Shown: positions 8,166-17,528, counted from the first letter of the stretch. The stretch: DNA of 33,750 nt from Chitinophagia bacterium (GCA_009928005.1 RFVO01000013.1:1-33750), one strand, 5' to 3'. Notes: generated by a model from the letters alone, not told the origin. Translations and numbers: made by a program.

Positions 8166-8780
8166 CTATTTTTTATCTTTTAATAATTTGGAGATATCTT
8201 GCTTTAGCTGTTCAATTTCAAAAGCTTTTAAGCCATCATAAATTTTACCACGTACTTTACCTTCCCTATCAATTAATGCAAAAAACTGAGTATGTATAAA
8301 TTGATCTTCTATTTTTTCTACATTATTTTTAGGATCATCTAATAAATAAGAACCACGTGCCATTAAATATAAACTATCTTTTCTGCCCGTTAAAAAAATC
8401 CATTTTTTAGTGTCAACCCCTAAAGAATCGGCATATTTTTTAAGAACTGGAACTGAGTCTGTGCCTGGGTTACAAGTATGTGATACAATTTGAAAATCGG
8501 GATCGGTTTTATAAATACTATAAATATCTTTCATATTGGTATTCAGCTTTGGGCAAATACCTTTACAAGTGGTAAAAAAATATTCTACTACTGTAATTTT
8601 ATTGAGTAATTCTTTATCGCTAAAAGCCTTGCCATCCTGATTGGTAAAATGAAAAGGTTGAACATAGCTAAGTACAGGTAATTGTACTTTCCAATTATCG
8701 GTACCTTTAAACAAGAAATAGTAAAAGGCAGCAAGTAAGAGAGAGAAAAATATAATATAAGTTAGAAATTTTTTAGACAT
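8166..8780 (-). CDS. SCO1/SenC/PrrC-family protein
   Basis: SCO proteins deliver copper to the CuA site of cytochrome c oxidase or act as thiol reductants. The 204-residue product has one N-terminal membrane anchor (about 6-24) and a thioredoxin-like domain facing the periplasm. The copper ligands are present: Cys72 and Cys76 in CKGIC, and His163 in FIHTQFF. It is divergent from the MerC-like gene. A near-consensus -7 element TACCTTTA (8801-8808, minus) lies 20 nt before the ATG. Oxidase genes are not in the window, so the role in oxidase assembly is inferred. Confidence 0.9.
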   Translation of the reverse strand: MSKKFLTYIIFFSLLLAAFYYFLFKGTDNWKVQLPVLSYVQPFHFTNQDGKAFSDKELLNKITVVEYFFTTCKGICPKLNTNMKDIYSIYKTDPDFQIVSHTCNPGTDSVPVLKKYADSLGVDTKKWIFLTGRKDSLYLMARGSYLLDDPKNNVEKIEDQFIHTQFFALIDREGKVRGKIYDGLKAFEIEQLKQDISKLLKDKK

Positions 8781-8847
8781 GCCGCTTTCGTTTTGAAGCC
8801 TAAAGGTAATATTATTTTAGGGCAATTATACTTAGGGGGAATTGAGT

Positions 8848-8855
8848 TATCTTTA
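8848..8855 (+). promoter_or_regulatory. Near-consensus -7 element of the MerC-like gene
   Basis: TATCTTTA differs from TAnnTTTG at the last base and ends 4 nt before ATG 8860, so transcription would begin about at the start codon. Confidence 0.4.
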
Positions 8856-8859
8856 CACT

Positions 8860-9252
8860 ATGTTTAAAAAATGGAATTGGGACGCTATTGGAATTGGAGC
8901 TTCGCTAGCCTGCGCCATACACTGCGCTTTACTACCCCTATTTTTTAGCAGCCTTCCATTATTAGGTATTAATATTTTACACAATACTCGTTTTGAGTTA
9001 GGCATGATTTTACTTTCTTTTGCTATTGGTGCTTATTCTTTATACCATGGCTATAAAAAACATCATCATTCCTATGGGCCCATTATTTTATTTACACTAG
9101 GCATTGCGCTTATGTTAAGTAGGATGATTTTTAGAAATATTGAAATAGTTTTATTATTTCCTGCCGCTTTTTTTATCATTATTGCGCATATAAATAACCA
9201 TATGCGTTGTAGAGTGCATAACCACGCACATGCAGATGATTGTAACCATTAA
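8860..9252 (+). CDS. MerC-domain membrane protein with His-rich tail
   Basis: A 130-residue membrane protein with about four hydrophobic segments. The first carries CAIHC, the Cys pair expected for MerC metal uptake/binding proteins. A cytoplasmic or periplasmic tail (MRCRVHNHAHADDCNH) is rich in Cys, His and Asp and looks metal-binding. The ATG at 8860 is preferred over the in-frame TTG at 8842, which lies in the promoter. Many Bacteroidota have such short MerC-like proteins without a mer operon, so mercury specificity should not be assumed. The divergent SCO1 neighbour suggests copper or general metal handling. Confidence 0.8.
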   Translation: MFKKWNWDAIGIGASLACAIHCALLPLFFSSLPLLGINILHNTRFELGMILLSFAIGAYSLYHGYKKHHHSYGPIILFTLGIALMLSRMIFRNIEIVLLFPAAFFIIIAHINNHMRCRVHNHAHADDCNH

Positions 9253-9269
9253 TTATTACTGGAATTTAA

Positions 9270-10775
9270 CTAAGCAAGGCTATAACTCACTTCTCCGTCT
9301 TTTTCGTCTTTGATTTGAATGCCCATGTCCATTAATTGATTTCTGATTTTATCACTAGTGGCAAAATCTTTTCTAGATTTCGCCTCTTTGCGAATTTCAA
9401 TTAATAATTGAATCACTCCATGTAGTTGTGCTTGATTGGTGCTCTCTAATACTTTTAGACCCAATATATTTTCAATGAATATAGTTAACTGTTTTTGTGT
9501 AAAACTCCAGCTTGCACCAGATATAGCGTCAGCTGCTATATGTTTGTCCTTTAAAGAATTAATTAAAGGTGCTATTTCAAATAAATTAGCAACCACTTTC
9601 GCAGTGTTTAAATCATCATCCATAAATTCATCTAATTCATTCACCCAAGTGATAAGTTGTTTATCTAAAACAGCATCAGAAGCTTTTGTATCGGCTGAAA
9701 AGCTTTGCGCTTTTAACCACTCATAGGCTTCCATTAATCTTTTAAGTGCTTTTTCGGAGGCTTGCAATGCCTCGTTGCTAAAATCTAAAGTACCGCGATA
9801 TTGACTTTGTAAAATAAAGAACCTAACTGTCATGGGACTATAGGCCTGCGTTAAAATAGGATGACTGCCCTCAAATAGCTCGCTTAGCTTCACTACATTA
9901 TTATAGCTCTTGCCCATTTTACGACCATTAATGGTAATCATATTATTATGTACCCAATAACGGGCAGGCATTTCATGATTGCATACTGTACTTTGTGCAA
10001 TTTCACATTCATGATGTGGAAATTGTAAATCCATACCACCTCCATGAATATCAAATTGTTTACCTAAATATTTTGTGGCCATCGCCGAGCATTCAATATG
10101 CCAACCCGGAAACCCTTCACCCCAAGGGCTTTGCCAACGCATAATATGTTCAGCTGGTGCTTTTTTCCATAAAGCAAAATCTACTTTATTTTTTTTCTCC
10201 TCTTGATTATCTAACTCACGTGTGGTTTCTAATTGATCTTCTACATTACGCCCACTTAAAATACCATAAGGCTGATTTTTTTTAGAATAAACATTGTTAT
10301 ACTTGATGACATCAAAATAAACCGAGCCATTGGCTTCATAAGCAAATCCATCGGCCATGATTTTTTTAATCATTTCTATTTGCTCAACAATATGTCCAGT
10401 AGCTGTAGGTTCAATGCTAGGAGGTAAATTATTAAATTGCTCCATGGCCCAGTGGTATAAGTGCGTATATTTTTGCACTAGTTCCATAGGTTCTAGTTTT
10501 TCTAAAATTGCCTTAGTCGCAATTTTATCTTCCGCTTGTTTGCCTTCTTCTTCAAAATGCCCTGCATCGGTAATATTTCTAACATAACGCACTTTATACC
10601 CTTTATGCACTAAGTACCTATATAAAACATCAAATGTAATAAAGGGGCGTGCATGCCCTAAATGACTTTCCCCGCTTACCGTAGGACCACAAACATACAT
10701 GCCTACATAAGGTGCATTAATAGGTTCAAAAACTTCTTTTTGACGTGTAAGGGAATTGTATAATTTAAGTGGCAT
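9270..10775 (-). CDS. cysS: Cysteine--tRNA ligase
   Basis: Charges tRNA-Cys. The 501-residue class I synthetase has [18 protein letters not shown], combining a zinc-ligand Cys with the HIGH signature (HLGH), then [12 protein letters not shown] and FPHHECE with further zinc ligands, and [10 protein letters not shown] as the KMSKS loop (KMGKS). The C-terminal DALR anticodon domain ends the protein. Converges with the MerC-like gene at 17 bp. Its own -7 element is at 10790-10797. Confidence 0.95.
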   Translation of the reverse strand: MPLKLYNSLTRQKEVFEPINAPYVGMYVCGPTVSGESHLGHARPFITFDVLYRYLVHKGYKVRYVRNITDAGHFEEEGKQAEDKIATKAILEKLEPMELVQKYTHLYHWAMEQFNNLPPSIEPTATGHIVEQIEMIKKIMADGFAYEANGSVYFDVIKYNNVYSKKNQPYGILSGRNVEDQLETTRELDNQEEKKNKVDFALWKKAPAEHIMRWQSPWGEGFPGWHIECSAMATKYLGKQFDIHGGGMDLQFPHHECEIAQSTVCNHEMPARYWVHNNMITINGRKMGKSYNNVVKLSELFEGSHPILTQAYSPMTVRFFILQSQYRGTLDFSNEALQASEKALKRLMEAYEWLKAQSFSADTKASDAVLDKQLITWVNELDEFMDDDLNTAKVVANLFEIAPLINSLKDKHIAADAISGASWSFTQKQLTIFIENILGLKVLESTNQAQLHGVIQLLIEIRKEAKSRKDFATSDKIRNQLMDMGIQIKDEKDGEVSYSLA

Positions 10776-10789
10776 AGTTCGTATTGCCT

Positions 10790-10797
10790 CAAAGATA
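10790..10797 (-). promoter_or_regulatory. -7 promoter element of cysS
   Basis: TATCTTTG on the minus strand matches TAnnTTTG exactly, 14 nt before the cysS ATG. Confidence 0.6.
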
Positions 10798-10798
10798 T

Positions 10799-10839
10799 TT
10801 TATTTTAAATTAAATAGGTTAAATCTTATTTAAAATAAA
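10799..10839 (-). terminator. AT-only 12-bp stem between EEP gene and cysS
   Basis: TTTATTTTAAAT (10799-10810) and ATTTAAAATAAA (10828-10839) pair perfectly around a 17-nt loop, just past the stop of the EEP-family gene. It could end that operon or be chance in AT-rich sequence; it also borders the cysS promoter. Confidence 0.35.
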
Positions 10840-10844
10840 GGGGG

Positions 10845-11954
10845 CTACTTCTTTAAAATAAGATCGGCCATGATCATATGATGATCGCTCAGGTTTTCAT
10901 CTATCGAATCCCATCCCCTAATCTCCCAATCACTACTGGCTAATATATAATCAATTCTTAAAGTGGGAGAGATGCCTAAATAAGTAGCACCAATACCAAA
11001 ACCTTTTTCTAAAAATGCATCCTGCCAATTTCCTTTAATAGTTTTATAAGTATAGGAACTGGGGACATCATTAAAATCGCCAGTGATAATAGCTGGATAA
11101 TTAGTTCTAGCAAGATGGGTTTTTACTAGGTCGGCTTGAACAGCACGTTCCATAAAGGCAGTACGCATTTTTCGGAGTACCCCCCTTTTCCCATTTAAAG
11201 AAATAGAATTAGCCATGGTAGATTGATCCATAGCTTCAAAATCGTTTTGTTTAAATCGATAAGAAGCCAAATGAGTGGTGAATATTTGAATGGTATCGTC
11301 TCCTTTTAAAATAGTGGCACTAATTAAACTTTCTCCACTTATAAATGGGATACGCTCTGCTTTAAGTATTTTATATTTTGAATAAATAATGGAGCCTGCA
11401 TAATAATCATTTTGGAAAACTTGAAAATCTTTGGAAAAAAAATAATAAGGATATTTTTTAATAAAATAAGTGGCATGATTTGCAATATCATTAGGCCTTT
11501 CATTGGTATTGTATTCTTGTAAGCAAATAATATCAGGATTCCATTTTTGAATAGAATAAGACATATCCTCCGTGCGTAGTTTCAAATTACTTGAAGCATT
11601 TACACCATTAAAGCCTTTTACATTCCAACTTAATACACGTAAAACATTTTCTTTTCTTTTTTGTGCAAAAGGTGTACCCGGATGCCATGCAAATACAGAC
11701 CATACCACTTGCCAACCAAGAAAAAATGTACCCAAAGGAAGTAGGCTCATAATAGGCTTAGCCATTAACCAAAAAATACATAATAGAATTTCAATGACAA
11801 TTAAATAAGGTGCCATTAAACCTAAAAATCCGTTGATCCAAATAAAAGAGGAAGGTGTAAAAAAGGGTGGGTATAAAAATAAAAAAGAAACCAATAGATT
11901 AAAAAAAAGAAAAACTTTTTTCCCAAAATTTCTTGCCCTAGATTTTTTTGCCAT
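10845..11954 (-). CDS. Membrane-anchored endonuclease/exonuclease/phosphatase family protein
   Basis: A 369-residue protein with about three N-terminal membrane segments (about 10-95) followed by an EEP-fold domain. Signature segments are VLSWNVKGFN, ICLQEYNT (metal-binding Glu), ITGDFNDVPSSYTY and LSDHHMIMADL (catalytic Asp-His). The fold covers DNases, phospholipases and phosphatases; the substrate is not predictable. The membrane anchor argues for an extracytoplasmic phosphodiesterase or lipid phosphatase. It is last in the minus-strand operon with rlmD and the two rhomboids, 23 bp after the second rhomboid gene. Confidence 0.85.
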   Translation of the reverse strand: MAKKSRARNFGKKVFLFFNLLVSFLFLYPPFFTPSSFIWINGFLGLMAPYLIVIEILLCIFWLMAKPIMSLLPLGTFFLGWQVVWSVFAWHPGTPFAQKRKENVLRVLSWNVKGFNGVNASSNLKLRTEDMSYSIQKWNPDIICLQEYNTNERPNDIANHATYFIKKYPYYFFSKDFQVFQNDYYAGSIIYSKYKILKAERIPFISGESLISATILKGDDTIQIFTTHLASYRFKQNDFEAMDQSTMANSISLNGKRGVLRKMRTAFMERAVQADLVKTHLARTNYPAIITGDFNDVPSSYTYKTIKGNWQDAFLEKGFGIGATYLGISPTLRIDYILASSDWEIRGWDSIDENLSDHHMIMADLILKK

Positions 11955-11977
11955 GCGTATAGGGTTGTAAATACTTT

Positions 11978-12673
11978 TTATTTTTTAGGAGCTAAACTAT
12001 TATTTAACAAAGCTAATAGTTGATGCATCCATTTACCTAAATCTCTGTCTTTATTTAATAACATTACATACAGAAGTCCTGTACTAGCTGCTACTAAATA
12101 ACTTACTAGTAAAGGAAAACTAGCATGCTCCAGGCTCAGGGCTTGTACAATAAAGTAAATTAAAACCAATATCCATACAGGTATGCCTTTGCCTATATTT
12201 TTAAGTAGTCGGTACTGGGGTGAAATACTCACCACTGTCATGGCCAATGCCATTACGCCCACTTGCGCACCCAATATAGGTGCATCAGCGCCTAATAAAA
12301 TATAAATAAGTCCCGCTAGAATACCTGCATAAAAATAAATTGGGAAAATATGTTTGTTAGCAGATTGCTCTTGTAAAATAAGACCAAAAGCTACTAACCA
12401 AATCATATTAGTGAGTAAAACCCAAAATCCATCATGCACCCAATAATATGTTAAGAGGGTCCAAGGTTGATGTAAAAATTCAGATGGACTACTTGCTAAA
12501 ATACTAGGTTGCATTATTTGCGCATAGAATTGTTCTAAAGGAAGGCTATTTAAATAATAGACCACTTTTAAAAATCCAATGATAGCATATACTACTAAGT
12601 TAATAGAGAGTAACGCAATTAAAGCATTATTGTCAGCGCCTAGTAAAGGCTTTGTTGATTTTTCGTTTTGCAT
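11978..12673 (-). CDS. Rhomboid-like membrane protein lacking catalytic residues
   Basis: A 231-residue protein with about six membrane segments and rhomboid layout (WTLLTYYWVHDGFWVLLTNM resembles the rhomboid loop-1/TM2 region). At the place of the catalytic GxSG it reads GAQVG (residues 135-139) with no Ser, and the TM6 His position reads SYLVAASTG with no His, so it should be proteolytically inactive. The start is the ATG that overlaps the stop of the preceding rhomboid gene (TAATG at 12671-12675), indicating translational coupling. A longer open frame exists upstream but lies wholly inside the other gene. Confidence 0.75.
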   Translation of the reverse strand: MQNEKSTKPLLGADNNALIALLSINLVVYAIIGFLKVVYYLNSLPLEQFYAQIMQPSILASSPSEFLHQPWTLLTYYWVHDGFWVLLTNMIWLVAFGLILQEQSANKHIFPIYFYAGILAGLIYILLGADAPILGAQVGVMALAMTVVSISPQYRLLKNIGKGIPVWILVLIYFIVQALSLEHASFPLLVSYLVAASTGLLYVMLLNKDRDLGKWMHQLLALLNNSLAPKK

Positions 12674-13500
12674 TAGTAAGAAGGTCCTTTCTTTTTCCAA
12701 ATATACACTAATATAAATCCAATGATAGCACCACCTACATGGGCCCATCTTGCAACATTATCCCCTGCTGAATTTTGTATGCCTTTATATAGTTCAAATG
12801 CAAAATAAGCAATACCTAACCACTTTGCTTTTACAGGAAATAGAAAATAAATATAGATATAGGTATTAGGAAATAAATAAACAAAGGCAATTAAAATACC
12901 AAAGACAGCACCACTTGCACCTAGGGTAGCAGTACCAACTGTTTTATTATAATAAGTAGTAATTAAGTCCATAAGTTGTGGTGCTAAACCAGGCGTTGAA
13001 AGACTAACTTTATTGTCGGCAAGAATTTGTGTAAGTGGAATATGATGCCTAGCCGAATAATTATATACAGCCTCCGTAAAACCAGATACATTGGTTTTAC
13101 TAAGTTGTAATAAACGTTCATATTCTGCAGTTAAGGGCACTAATTGATAAGACAATATAGCTAAATGTATTACCGCAGCACCTACACCACAAAGCATATA
13201 AAAAAGTAAAAACCTTTTAGGGCCCCATAGATTTTCAAGAATAGAACCAAACATCCATAAAGCAAACATGTTGCCTAATATATGTCCAAAGTCTCCATGC
13301 AAGAACATATGGGTAATTAATTGCCAAGGCTTATATAAATCGCTCTGCCAAGCATGTAAAGCAAAATAATCTTCAAAAGAAAAAGTACTTGTAGGTCCTG
13401 CAAAAGTATTTTGAGCTAAAAAAACTAACCCATTAATAATTAATAAATTTTTTATAATAGTTGGAAGGACTTCAAATCGGGTAGGCCTAAATTGCGTCAT
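12673..13500 (-). CDS. Rhomboid-family intramembrane serine protease
   Basis: Cleaves membrane-protein substrates within the bilayer. In 275 residues it has six or more membrane segments. The active-site Ser196 is in LGASGAVFG and the paired His254 in ARWAHVGGAIIGF; HMFLHGDFGHILGNMFALW is the conserved TM2 signature. A roughly 65-residue soluble insert (about 120-185) sits before the catalytic Ser helix. It follows rlmD by 23 bp and overlaps the next gene at TAATG. The substrate is unknown. Confidence 0.9.
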   Translation of the reverse strand: MTQFRPTRFEVLPTIIKNLLIINGLVFLAQNTFAGPTSTFSFEDYFALHAWQSDLYKPWQLITHMFLHGDFGHILGNMFALWMFGSILENLWGPKRFLLFYMLCGVGAAVIHLAILSYQLVPLTAEYERLLQLSKTNVSGFTEAVYNYSARHHIPLTQILADNKVSLSTPGLAPQLMDLITTYYNKTVGTATLGASGAVFGILIAFVYLFPNTYIYIYFLFPVKAKWLGIAYFAFELYKGIQNSAGDNVARWAHVGGAIIGFILVYIWKKKGPSY

Positions 13501-13523
13501 GCTTTATAATTTGTGTATGATGA

Positions 13524-14969
13524 TTATAGTAAATCTTTTCTTTTTAATTGAACTACATTTTCTATATGAAGTGTATGCGGAAACATATCTACAGGTTGGA
13601 TTTTAGTAACCATATACTTTTCATTTAATAAAGATAAGTCTCTTGCTTGTGTTGCAGGGTTGCAACTTACATACACGATTATAGGTGCACCCATAGCCAA
13701 TAATTTATGTACTAGTTTTTCGTGCATGCCTGCTCTAGGCGGATCGGTAATAATTACATCTGGTTTGCCTTGGGTTTCAAAAAAAGTATCGTCACATATT
13801 TTAATGACATCGCCTGCAAAAAAAGCAGTGTCTGTTAAGTTATTTAAACTTGCATTTATTTTAGCATCTTCTATCGCTTCTTCTACTACTTCAACGCCAA
13901 TAATTTTTTTTGCATTTTTACTACAAAATATACCAATACTTCCTGTACCACAGTATAAATCATAAACAATTTCTTTACCAGTCAGTTCGGCAAAATCACG
14001 GGTGACTTGATATAGTTTTTCTGCTTGTTTGGAATTAGTTTGAAAGAAAGATTTAGGACTTATCTTAAATTGGAAGTCTTCTAAGTACTCTGTGATATAG
14101 CCGCTACCTGAATATACTTGAGGCAGGAGGTCCTGCATACTATCGTTGCGTTTGCCATTAATGGTATATAATAAAGTAGTAATTTGAGGGAAGCGTTCTA
14201 ATAAAATTTTAAATAATGCTTCACGTTTTTCTTTGTCCTCATAGCCTAAAATTAAATTCACCATCCACTCTCCCTTGGTGGTATTGCGAATAAACATATT
14301 ACGCACCCAACCGTTATGCTCTTTAATATTATAAAAAGGCATTTTATTTTCAATGGTAAAATTTACCACCGCTTTTCTTAAATCATTGGTAGGCTCTTCT
14401 TGTAAATAACATTTATCTACTTCTACTACTTTTTCGAAAAAACCTCTAGCATGAAATCCTGCCACCCCAGGCGCTTTTTCAAGCACAGTCATATCGCCAT
14501 TTTCAGCAGCTGCCTTCATGGCTTTAAACTCTGAAAAAGGAATAAATTTTTCAGTAGCAAAAGTATATTCCACTTTATTTCTATAACCTTGGGTTTGTTC
14601 AGCACCCATAATAGGGGGAATAGGAGGCAGTGGTACTTTAGCAATTCTTGTTAAATTGTCTACCACTTGTTTATGCTTATACACCAACTGTTGCTCATAA
14701 GGAAGCATCTGCCATTGACAACCGCCACATACTCCAAAATGGCTACAAAAAGGAGTAACTCTAATTTTTGAATAAGAATGAAAATGTTTGACAAAGCCCT
14801 CTGCCCAATCGGATTTGTTTTTTTGTAATTGAATATCGACAATATCACCCGGTACTGCACCTTCTACAAATATGACTTTACCATCTACTCGAGCTAATGC
14901 CTTACCCTCTGCGGCATAATCTTCTATTAATACTTTTTCTAATAAAGGGGCGGGTTTAAATTTTCTCAC
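13524..14969 (-). CDS. rlmD: 23S rRNA (uracil-5-)-methyltransferase, RlmD/RumA type
   Basis: Transfers a methyl group from SAM to C5 of a uridine in 23S rRNA. An N-terminal TRAM domain (about 1-65) is followed by a 4Fe-4S site (CSHFGVCGGCQW plus a later Cys in DKCYLQ). The methyltransferase core has DLYCGTGSIGIF, DPPRAG and YVSCNPATQARDL with the nucleophilic Cys. The frame opens at TTG 14990, but the promoter element TACCTTTG lies inside that extension, so GTG 14969 (MRKFKPAPLLEK) is chosen, giving 481 residues. First gene of a probable operon with two rhomboids and the EEP gene. RlmD (U1939) rather than RlmC is family-based. Confidence 0.9.
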   Translation of the reverse strand: MRKFKPAPLLEKVLIEDYAAEGKALARVDGKVIFVEGAVPGDIVDIQLQKNKSDWAEGFVKHFHSYSKIRVTPFCSHFGVCGGCQWQMLPYEQQLVYKHKQVVDNLTRIAKVPLPPIPPIMGAEQTQGYRNKVEYTFATEKFIPFSEFKAMKAAAENGDMTVLEKAPGVAGFHARGFFEKVVEVDKCYLQEEPTNDLRKAVVNFTIENKMPFYNIKEHNGWVRNMFIRNTTKGEWMVNLILGYEDKEKREALFKILLERFPQITTLLYTINGKRNDSMQDLLPQVYSGSGYITEYLEDFQFKISPKSFFQTNSKQAEKLYQVTRDFAELTGKEIVYDLYCGTGSIGIFCSKNAKKIIGVEVVEEAIEDAKINASLNNLTDTAFFAGDVIKICDDTFFETQGKPDVIITDPPRAGMHEKLVHKLLAMGAPIIVYVSCNPATQARDLSLLNEKYMVTKIQPVDMFPHTLHIENVVQLKRKDLL

Positions 14970-14974
14970 GGAAA

Positions 14975-14982
14975 CAAAGGTA
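14975..14982 (-). promoter_or_regulatory. -7 promoter element of rlmD operon
   Basis: TACCTTTG on the minus strand matches TAnnTTTG exactly and ends 5 nt before GTG 14969. Transcription would start at or next to the GTG, making a leaderless or nearly leaderless message and excluding the upstream TTG as start. Confidence 0.55.
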
Positions 14983-15058
14983 CTACCCAAGCATTATATT
15001 TAAGGTATATATTGTTATTTTTACTCAGCTTTTATAAAGAAAATAAAACAAGGATCTA

Positions 15059-16540
15059 ATGAGAAAATTAGTAGTTGCATTCATGGCGGGTTTTCTATTA
15101 CCAAATTTGTTAATAGCGCAAAATACGAAGCCTACAACAGCTACAAGCGCTAAACCTATTGGTCACTCTATAGAAATAGTTTTGAAGCCTTATCAAAATA
15201 CAAAAGTGTATATAGGTACGAATTATGGAAGAAATAGGGTTTTAGCAGATTCTGCATTACTAAATGATAAAAGCGAAGGCGTTTTTAAATCTACTACAAA
15301 ATTAACACCGGGTATTTATTTTCTAGTCTCTCCAAAGTATTCAATTCTTTTTGATTTTTTAGTAGATGAATCACAACATTTTAAAATTATTGCAGATACG
15401 CTTTCGCTTAATGCATTTCAAATTATAGGCTCTAAAGAAAATGAAATTTTTAAAGCTTACTCAAAATCAATCAATGATTTAGGGATGCAGTTAAGTAGTA
15501 TTGAAAATAAATATAAAACTGCCACCAATGCCAAAGATTCTGCCAGTTTTAAAGAATTGTATTTAACAAAAGATAAAGAAGTGAAAGCCGCTAGAGCAAA
15601 TGTGATTAAAACATATCCAGGTTCTATGACTAGCTTCTTTTTAAATGTGATGCAGCGTCCAGAAGCCCCTGCCATACCTACAATCAATGGTAAGCTAGAT
15701 TCACTCTATCCTTATTATTATGTAAAAAATCATTTTTGGGACAATGTTATTTTTAATGATAACCGATTAATTCGCACGCCTTTTTTTGAAGATAAGTTAG
15801 ATGAATATTTTAAAAATTATGTTTCACGCGAACCCGATTCTATCATTGAGGAAGTTCAGTATATGTTAACGGTAGCAAAAACAGGTAAAGAAATTTATCC
15901 TTTCTTACTATTTAAATTTACGAATAAATATATTGCTCCAGAATTTATGGGACAAGAAAAAGTTTTCTTACACTTGTTTCAAAACTTTTTTGCTAAAGGC
16001 GATACAGTACTTTTAAATGAAGCCTCTAAAAAATCTATCACGGAAAGAGCCTATAGTATGATGGCTAATCAATTGGGCTTAGCAGCGCCTAGCTTGATTA
16101 TTAATACGCCTGAGAATAAAAAAATATCTTTATACGATCAAAAAGCACCTTACACCTTTCTTGCCTTTTGGGACCCAACTTGTAGCCATTGTAAAGTAGA
16201 AATTCCAAGATTAGATTCTTTTTATAAGGCTACTTGGAAAGACTTACAAGTGAAAATATTTTCAGTCAATATTAATTTTAAAGAATTGGCTGCTTGGAAA
16301 AATTTTATACACGAAAATCATTTAGAAAATTGGACCCACGCCTATCAAACAGAGGAAGATTTAAATAAAGAAATTAAAGCGGGGCTGCCCACTACTATTC
16401 GTCAACAGTATGATGTTTTTAAAACACCTACTTTTTATTTATTAGATGTGAATAAAAAAATTATTGCTAAAAACTTAAGTTTAGAACAATTCAACGATTT
16501 TTTAAAAAACGCAAATAATAAATCAGCGCCAAAAAAATAA
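15059..16540 (+). CDS. TlpA-like periplasmic thioredoxin-fold protein
   Basis: A 493-residue exported protein. Residues 1-20 are a signal peptide ending LLIAQ. The N-terminal part (about 35-160) resembles the DUF4369-like beta domain common before TlpA domains in this phylum; the middle is helical; the C-terminal thioredoxin domain (about 345-485) has CSHC in FWDPTCSHCKVEIPRLD and a cis-Pro segment FKTPTFYLL. Such proteins reduce or isomerise disulfides in the periplasm; the partner is unknown. Divergent from rlmD and convergent with metF (5 bp gap). Confidence 0.8.
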   Translation: MRKLVVAFMAGFLLPNLLIAQNTKPTTATSAKPIGHSIEIVLKPYQNTKVYIGTNYGRNRVLADSALLNDKSEGVFKSTTKLTPGIYFLVSPKYSILFDFLVDESQHFKIIADTLSLNAFQIIGSKENEIFKAYSKSINDLGMQLSSIENKYKTATNAKDSASFKELYLTKDKEVKAARANVIKTYPGSMTSFFLNVMQRPEAPAIPTINGKLDSLYPYYYVKNHFWDNVIFNDNRLIRTPFFEDKLDEYFKNYVSREPDSIIEEVQYMLTVAKTGKEIYPFLLFKFTNKYIAPEFMGQEKVFLHLFQNFFAKGDTVLLNEASKKSITERAYSMMANQLGLAAPSLIINTPENKKISLYDQKAPYTFLAFWDPTCSHCKVEIPRLDSFYKATWKDLQVKIFSVNINFKELAAWKNFIHENHLENWTHAYQTEEDLNKEIKAGLPTTIRQQYDVFKTPTFYLLDVNKKIIAKNLSLEQFNDFLKNANNKSAPKK

Positions 16541-16545
16541 CTATA

Positions 16546-17499
16546 CTAAAATACTGCAGCCACTACATTTTTAACTACCTGTGGCTTGCCTAGGGTATAG
16601 TAATGTAAAACCGGTACACCTGAGGCTTTCAGCTCCTTACTTTGCATAATTAACCATTCAGTTCCTACTTGCTCGCAAGCTTCGTCGGTGGTGGCTGCTA
16701 ACATCGCATTTTGTAAATCCGAAGGAATGTCTACATAAAAAATACTAGGTAAAATAGTTAGTTGCTTTTTATTGGTAATGGGTTTTAGTCCTGGAATAAT
16801 AGGAACAGTTATACCAATACTTCTACACGCCTCCACATAATCAAAATATTTTTTGTTGTCAAAAAACATTTGTGTCATAATATATTCTGCACCTGCATCT
16901 ACTTTTGCTTTTGCACGCGCTAAATCAAATTCCATACTAGGCGCTTCAAAATGTTTTTCGGGATAGCCGGCCACGCCCATACAAAAATTAGTCTTGCTTC
17001 CATTCACAATATCTTTGTCTAAATATTCTCCTTTATTCAATCCAACCACTTGTTCTAATAATTCTATGGCTTGCTTATTACCATTGGGCTCTGGAATAAA
17101 TGTCTTTTGATTTCTTTCAGCATCACCTCTTAATACCAATAAATTATCAATTCCTAAAAATTGTAAATCAATTAAAGCGTCTTCTGTTTCTCTTTTGGAA
17201 AATCCTCCACAAATAATATGGGGTACTGCATCTACATTATAATGGTTCATAATAGCCGCGCAAATACCTACCGTACCTGGACGCTTGCGTACATCTACTT
17301 TTTCCTGTGTGCCATCTTCTTTTGTTCTTAAGATAGTTTCACTTCGATGATAAGTTACATTAATCCATGAAGGCTTAAATTCCATTAGAGGATCTAAGTG
17401 TTCATATATGTAAGAAATGGTTTTACCTTTTAGAGGAGGTAGTACCTCAAATGATACCAAAGTATCTTTGGCTTTCGCCAAATGTTCCGTAACCTTCAT
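16546..17499 (-). CDS. metF: Methylenetetrahydrofolate reductase
   Basis: Reduces 5,10-methylene-THF to 5-methyl-THF for methionine synthesis, using FAD. The 317-residue TIM barrel has SFEVLPPLKG at the start (catalytic Glu of the SFE/FEFFPP motif), VPHIICGGFSKRETEDAL, NLLVLRGD and AGAEYIMTQMFFD. ATG 17499 is chosen over TTG 17505. It is divergent from lptB; the intergenic region carries two inverted repeats. metH is not in the window. Confidence 0.95.
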   Translation of the reverse strand: MKVTEHLAKAKDTLVSFEVLPPLKGKTISYIYEHLDPLMEFKPSWINVTYHRSETILRTKEDGTQEKVDVRKRPGTVGICAAIMNHYNVDAVPHIICGGFSKRETEDALIDLQFLGIDNLLVLRGDAERNQKTFIPEPNGNKQAIELLEQVVGLNKGEYLDKDIVNGSKTNFCMGVAGYPEKHFEAPSMEFDLARAKAKVDAGAEYIMTQMFFDNKKYFDYVEACRSIGITVPIIPGLKPITNKKQLTILPSIFYVDIPSDLQNAMLAATTDEACEQVGTEWLIMQSKELKASGVPVLHYYTLGKPQVVKNVVAAVF

Positions 17500-17528
17500 A
17501 TTCAATTTGCTTTAATAGTGTTTGGGTT

